Origin: Candidatus Dadabacteria bacterium
GTDB taxonomy: Bacteria > Desulfobacterota_D > UBA1144 > Nemesobacterales > UBA2774
DNA: 34,558 nucleotides
Assembly (NCBI GenBank): GCA_020027805.1
Contig: JAHKKQ010000010.1
Span: 1-34,558, forward strand
Direction: 5' to 3'
The notes under the pieces are model-generated. The model was not told the origin of the DNA. It worked only from the letters and a program-made list of their open reading frames with translations, and did no database searches. Of this stretch, positions 32,233 through 34,558 are shown one piece after another; positions within the stretch are counted from its first letter, which is position 1; the number at the start of each line of letters is the position of its first letter. Made by a program: the position numbers and the translations under genes.

Positions 32233-32628
32233 ATGGGAACAGTAACCATCGTGTTAAACGATTCGCCTTATGGGATTGAAAAGCTTTGGAACGCCTTGAG
32301 GTTAGCGCAGGCGCTTATGGTCTCCGGGGAGAAGATCAATTTATTTCTTATGGGGGACTCTGTCGTCGCTGCCAAAGCGGGGCAGGAAACGCCGAAAGGA
32401 TATTACAATGCAGGGGAGATGGTAGCGGATATCGTATCAAAAGACGGCACGGTCAAAGTATGCGGGACGTGTATCAAGGCAAGGGGCATAAGAACCGAGG
32501 AATTGGTGAACGGGGTCCAGGTCGGAAGGATGCTGGAGCTAGCCAGTTGGATCAAAGAAAGCGAGAAGGCGTCGCTTCAGCAATTCCTTCCGCAATTCCT
32601 ACAGCCGCTACACCGGCTCCCAGTATAG
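32233..32628 (+). CDS. DsrE family sulfur-relay-like protein
   Basis: A 131-residue protein of the DsrE/DsrF/TusD-like family. It starts TVTIVLNDSPYGIEKLWNAL, continues FLMGDSVVAAKAGQ, and has the reactive-Cys motif VKVCGTCIKARGI (about 75-87). Such proteins carry sulfane sulfur on the Cys or act in redox sensing. AGGAGG sits 7 bases before the ATG. The last 20 or so residues (ASLQQFLPQFLQPLHRLPV) replace the short hydrophobic end that is usual in the family. They lie in DNA with a short direct repeat (gcaattcct twice), so a frameshift of the original end is possible. Confidence 0.85.
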   Translation: MGTVTIVLNDSPYGIEKLWNALRLAQALMVSGEKINLFLMGDSVVAAKAGQETPKGYYNAGEMVADIVSKDGTVKVCGTCIKARGIRTEELVNGVQVGRMLELASWIKESEKASLQQFLPQFLQPLHRLPV

Positions 32629-32702
32629 AAACCATAAACACAGGTAATAGTCATAGAACTGGCCCTCATATATATTATCTGCGGGACTCAGCCTTTTAAA
32701 AA

Positions 32703-33545
32703 TTACATCATTCCCCCTCCCATCTTATCATCGTGGTTAGGGTCGTCCCTGTCCATATCGCCGCCGTCGTGAAAGCCGTCGTGGTCCATGTCACCGTCAT
32801 GGAACCCGTCAAAATTCATATCGTCATCATGAAAGCCGTCATGATCCATATCGTCGTCATAATAACCGTCGTGGTTGTCATCTTCCACATTACCACACAC
32901 ATAATCAGGGTCATCAAAATCCATAATTCCGTCCTCGTCAAAATCTACTTCTTCGAGCGGGTTATTCATCGGCGATGTGAAACTATGGTCCGAATTAACT
33001 GTTACAATCCCCAAATCGACAGGCTCGTCACCATCGGATAAACAAAACTGGTCGTCGGATTCACCCATATGTTCCGGACCGCAGTCAAGAACCATAAAGT
33101 CGAGGAATTCGTCCATCATTTCCTGGCCGGTGTGAGCAGTGAAACTCATTGTATAGCACTCTTCCACCGGGAGCTCCATCATAAACTCTCCTGTCGCGGA
33201 ATCCGTATTGGACTCGTGAACGGAACCGTCCCTTGCTATAGCTGTAACGATAAAAGTTCCGGCTTGGCCTGCAGCCAGCGCGCTTGTAGGTGCTATGGAC
33301 TTAAATAGTGGGTTAGACATAAAGGTAGCAAATAACTTGTCTTTATGGATAGTCGGAGAAATATTCTTTACCGTACCTGTACTGACAGCACCTGTAACCA
33401 CTCTGGTCCGGACTCCCGGATTATCTCCACCGTCCCCTACATCATTTCCGCCGCACCCGCCAATAAGGTAAAAACTCAAGAATACGATTATCAGTGGGAC
33501 AAAAGAAAAAGATTTACTTTTCATGACTTCAAGATTCTTAAACAT
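32703..33545 (-). CDS. Lipoprotein with Asp/His-rich tandem repeats
   Basis: A 280-residue exported lipoprotein. The signal peptide ends in LIGGC with Cys31 as the lipidation site. A middle domain (about 75-150) contains IARDGSVHESNTDSATGEFMM, like carboxypeptidase-regulatory or beta-sandwich modules. The tail holds five units of 10-11 residues with pattern [DN]x[DH]DG[FY][HY]DxDM (DHDGFHDDDM, NFDGFHDGDM, DHDGFHDGGDM and variants), coded by near-repeats in the DNA at about 32721-32882. Asp-x-Asp-Gly spacing suggests calcium binding, and the added His could bind transition metals. GGGGGTG lies 5 bases before the ATG at 33545. The role is unknown. Confidence 0.82.
   Translation of the reverse strand: MFKNLEVMKSKSFSFVPLIIVFLSFYLIGGCGGNDVGDGGDNPGVRTRVVTGAVSTGTVKNISPTIHKDKLFATFMSNPLFKSIAPTSALAAGQAGTFIVTAIARDGSVHESNTDSATGEFMMELPVEECYTMSFTAHTGQEMMDEFLDFMVLDCGPEHMGESDDQFCLSDGDEPVDLGIVTVNSDHSFTSPMNNPLEEVDFDEDGIMDFDDPDYVCGNVEDDNHDGYYDDDMDHDGFHDDDMNFDGFHDGDMDHDGFHDGGDMDRDDPNHDDKMGGGMM
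32721..32882 (-). repeat. Coding tandem repeat (Asp/His units)
   Basis: Five imperfect units of 30-33 bp within the lipoprotein gene encode the DHDGFHD-type repeats. The plus strand shows repeated 'catatcgtcatcatgaaagc'-like blocks. Copy number could vary between strains by slippage. Confidence 0.75.
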
Positions 33546-33710
33546 AATTCACCCCCATTTTATTTCAGCTGTTATAATAATGGGCTGCAATTGACATGCC
33601 ACGAACAACTTATGTAAATCCGGGGAGTTGTAACTGTTCAGTTATTACACCGTTAATGATTAGTGTAGGGAATTAAGACATCTTACAAATTATTTTTTCC
33701 CGGAAGTTCG

Positions 33711-34343
33711 ATGAAGGACGTTGATAAATTCGCTCGGTTTTATGAAAGTGACTTCGGGAAACGTATTCTGGAGAAAGAAGCGGAATATATTCAGAAAGAG
33801 CTTAAAGATTGTGATAAGATACTCGACGTCGGGTGCGGTATCGGTATTTTTGAGGAACGGCTGTCCGGTCTCGACATTACGGGCCTGGATATTTCGGAAG
33901 AGATGATAACGGAGGCCGGGAAAAGAAGCGATAAAAAGTTTGTCGTGGGTGACGCTGAAAATCTGGAATTCGATGACGCGTCTTTCGACGGTGTTTTATA
34001 TGTGGCGGCGTTGGAATTCATAGCCGATTATAAAAAAGCGGTTCGGGAATCGTGGAGAGTGACCAAACCGGGCGGAAAGCTCCTCGCGCTCATGCTTAAT
34101 CCGTCGTCACGGTATTTCCATGAGCAGTCGGAAGATAAGGATTCGTATTTCGGGAGAGTGCTGCACACGGATGTCGATGAGATCAGAGACTACATTGCGG
34201 AACTTTACGAGATTGTAAAGGAAGAATACTTTCTGGGAATTACGGGGAAAGGAGTCTTTGAAACCCGCGATAAAAATATGCGGGCTTGTACGCGGTCGTC
34301 GGGAAAAAGAATCGATAGAGATAATAAGGTAAGCATGATATGA
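33711..34343 (+). CDS. Class I SAM-dependent methyltransferase
   Basis: A 210-residue methyltransferase of the class I Rossmann type. Motif I is KILDVGCGIGIFEERL (about 36-51), then GLDISEEMITEA, a FVVGDAENLEFDDASFDGVL region, and RVTKPGGKLLALML, as in methyltransferase_11 proteins. It starts 165 bp from the divergent lipoprotein gene; GGAAG lies 6 bases before the ATG. The stop overlaps the next methyltransferase start by four bases (ATGA). The DNA is less GC-rich than upstream genes. The substrate is not evident. Confidence 0.9.
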   Translation: MKDVDKFARFYESDFGKRILEKEAEYIQKELKDCDKILDVGCGIGIFEERLSGLDITGLDISEEMITEAGKRSDKKFVVGDAENLEFDDASFDGVLYVAALEFIADYKKAVRESWRVTKPGGKLLALMLNPSSRYFHEQSEDKDSYFGRVLHTDVDEIRDYIAELYEIVKEEYFLGITGKGVFETRDKNMRACTRSSGKRIDRDNKVSMI

Positions 34344-34558
34344 ACGCCGGGACGAAAGATCATTGGAACCACGTTTACGCCTCAAATGAGATAAACAGCC
34401 TGGGCTGGTATGAAGCGGCTTCAGAACCCTCCATACGCCTGATATCGAAATGCCTGATCGGAAAAGACGACCCCGTCCTGGACGTCGGCGCGGGCGCATC
34501 GACATTGATAGATTATCTTCTCGATCAGGGATACGGGAACGTCACCGCCGTCGATATA
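34340..34558 (+). CDS. Class I SAM-dependent methyltransferase, cut by window end
   Basis: The first 73 codons are in the window, beginning MNAGTKDHWNHVYASNEINS, then LGWYEAASEPS, and a motif I VLDVGAGASTLIDYLLDQGY followed by VTAVDI. The WNxxY...LGWYE opening is typical of a group of small soluble methyltransferases. The ATG overlaps the stop of the upstream methyltransferase (ATGA), so the pair is translationally coupled. The missing 3' part prevents further assignment. Confidence 0.85.
   Translation, partial: MNAGTKDHWNHVYASNEINSLGWYEAASEPSIRLISKCLIGKDDPVLDVGAGASTLIDYLLDQGYGNVTAVDI

Overview
The window is a 34.6 kb piece of a GC-rich Gram-negative bacterial chromosome. Gram-negative character is suggested by two predicted outer-membrane barrels ending in Phe, lipoproteins, TatA, PspA/IM30 and a phasin. 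Coding regions favour AGG for Arg and use ATA freely for Ile, and strong Shine-Dalgarno sites are common. Gene content (class II fumarase, L-2-hydroxyglutarate oxidase, NuoF, type II NADH dehydrogenase, phasin) suggests a respiring, possibly polyester-storing environmental bacterium. A deltaproteobacterial/Desulfobacterota- or Dadabacteria-like lineage is a guess only. I see no rRNA, tRNA, CRISPR array, transposase or phage gene.

Layout. 0.27-2.1 kb: a secreted unknown convergent with hisS. 2.3-6.9 kb: a GT4 glycosyltransferase, then two tandem DUF3943-type outer-membrane proteins. 6.9-9.1 kb (minus): FkbM methyltransferase, cupredoxin, small envelope protein, phasin. 9.5-15.1 kb: CDP-alcohol phosphatidyltransferase, SDR, fumC, and an NCS2 permease with an extra C-terminal domain. 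15.4-20.3 kb (plus): ECF sigma factor, zinc-finger anti-sigma factor, PspA, VWA protein and a membrane protein, which looks like an envelope-stress locus. 20.4-25.2 kb: a secreted protein made of two gap-free copies of a four-Cys domain, a small ORF, two paralogous alpha/beta hydrolases, and lhgO. 25.6-30.1 kb: solitary nuoF, tatA (51 aa, absent from the ORF track), DUF883, MgtC, DUF1328 (54 aa, absent from the track), and NDH-2. 30.3-34.6 kb: cation/proton antiporter with a TrkA-like tail, DsrE protein, Asp/His-repeat lipoprotein, and two overlapping methyltransferase genes, the last cut by the window end.

The least ordinary feature is the intergenic DNA. Almost every gap over 300 bp holds palindromic or inverted-repeat elements of several families. 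One composite family is built on a 'ccttcgacaagct' start, an 'AAGCTTCGGAGGATAAAAGG' core and a CACAC/GTGTG palindrome end. It occurs in several versions, once with its core inverted. Copies abut the stop codons of two genes, and one appears to supply the ribosome-binding site and start codon of lhgO. Other elements are 60-260 bp with terminal inverted repeats like miniature transposable elements.

Other points for a second look: the 93-residue-period Cys-domain duplication, a probable CTG start for the NCS2 permease, a palindrome between promoter and start of the sigma-factor gene, and a GC-rich structured intergenic stretch at 9.3-9.4 kb.
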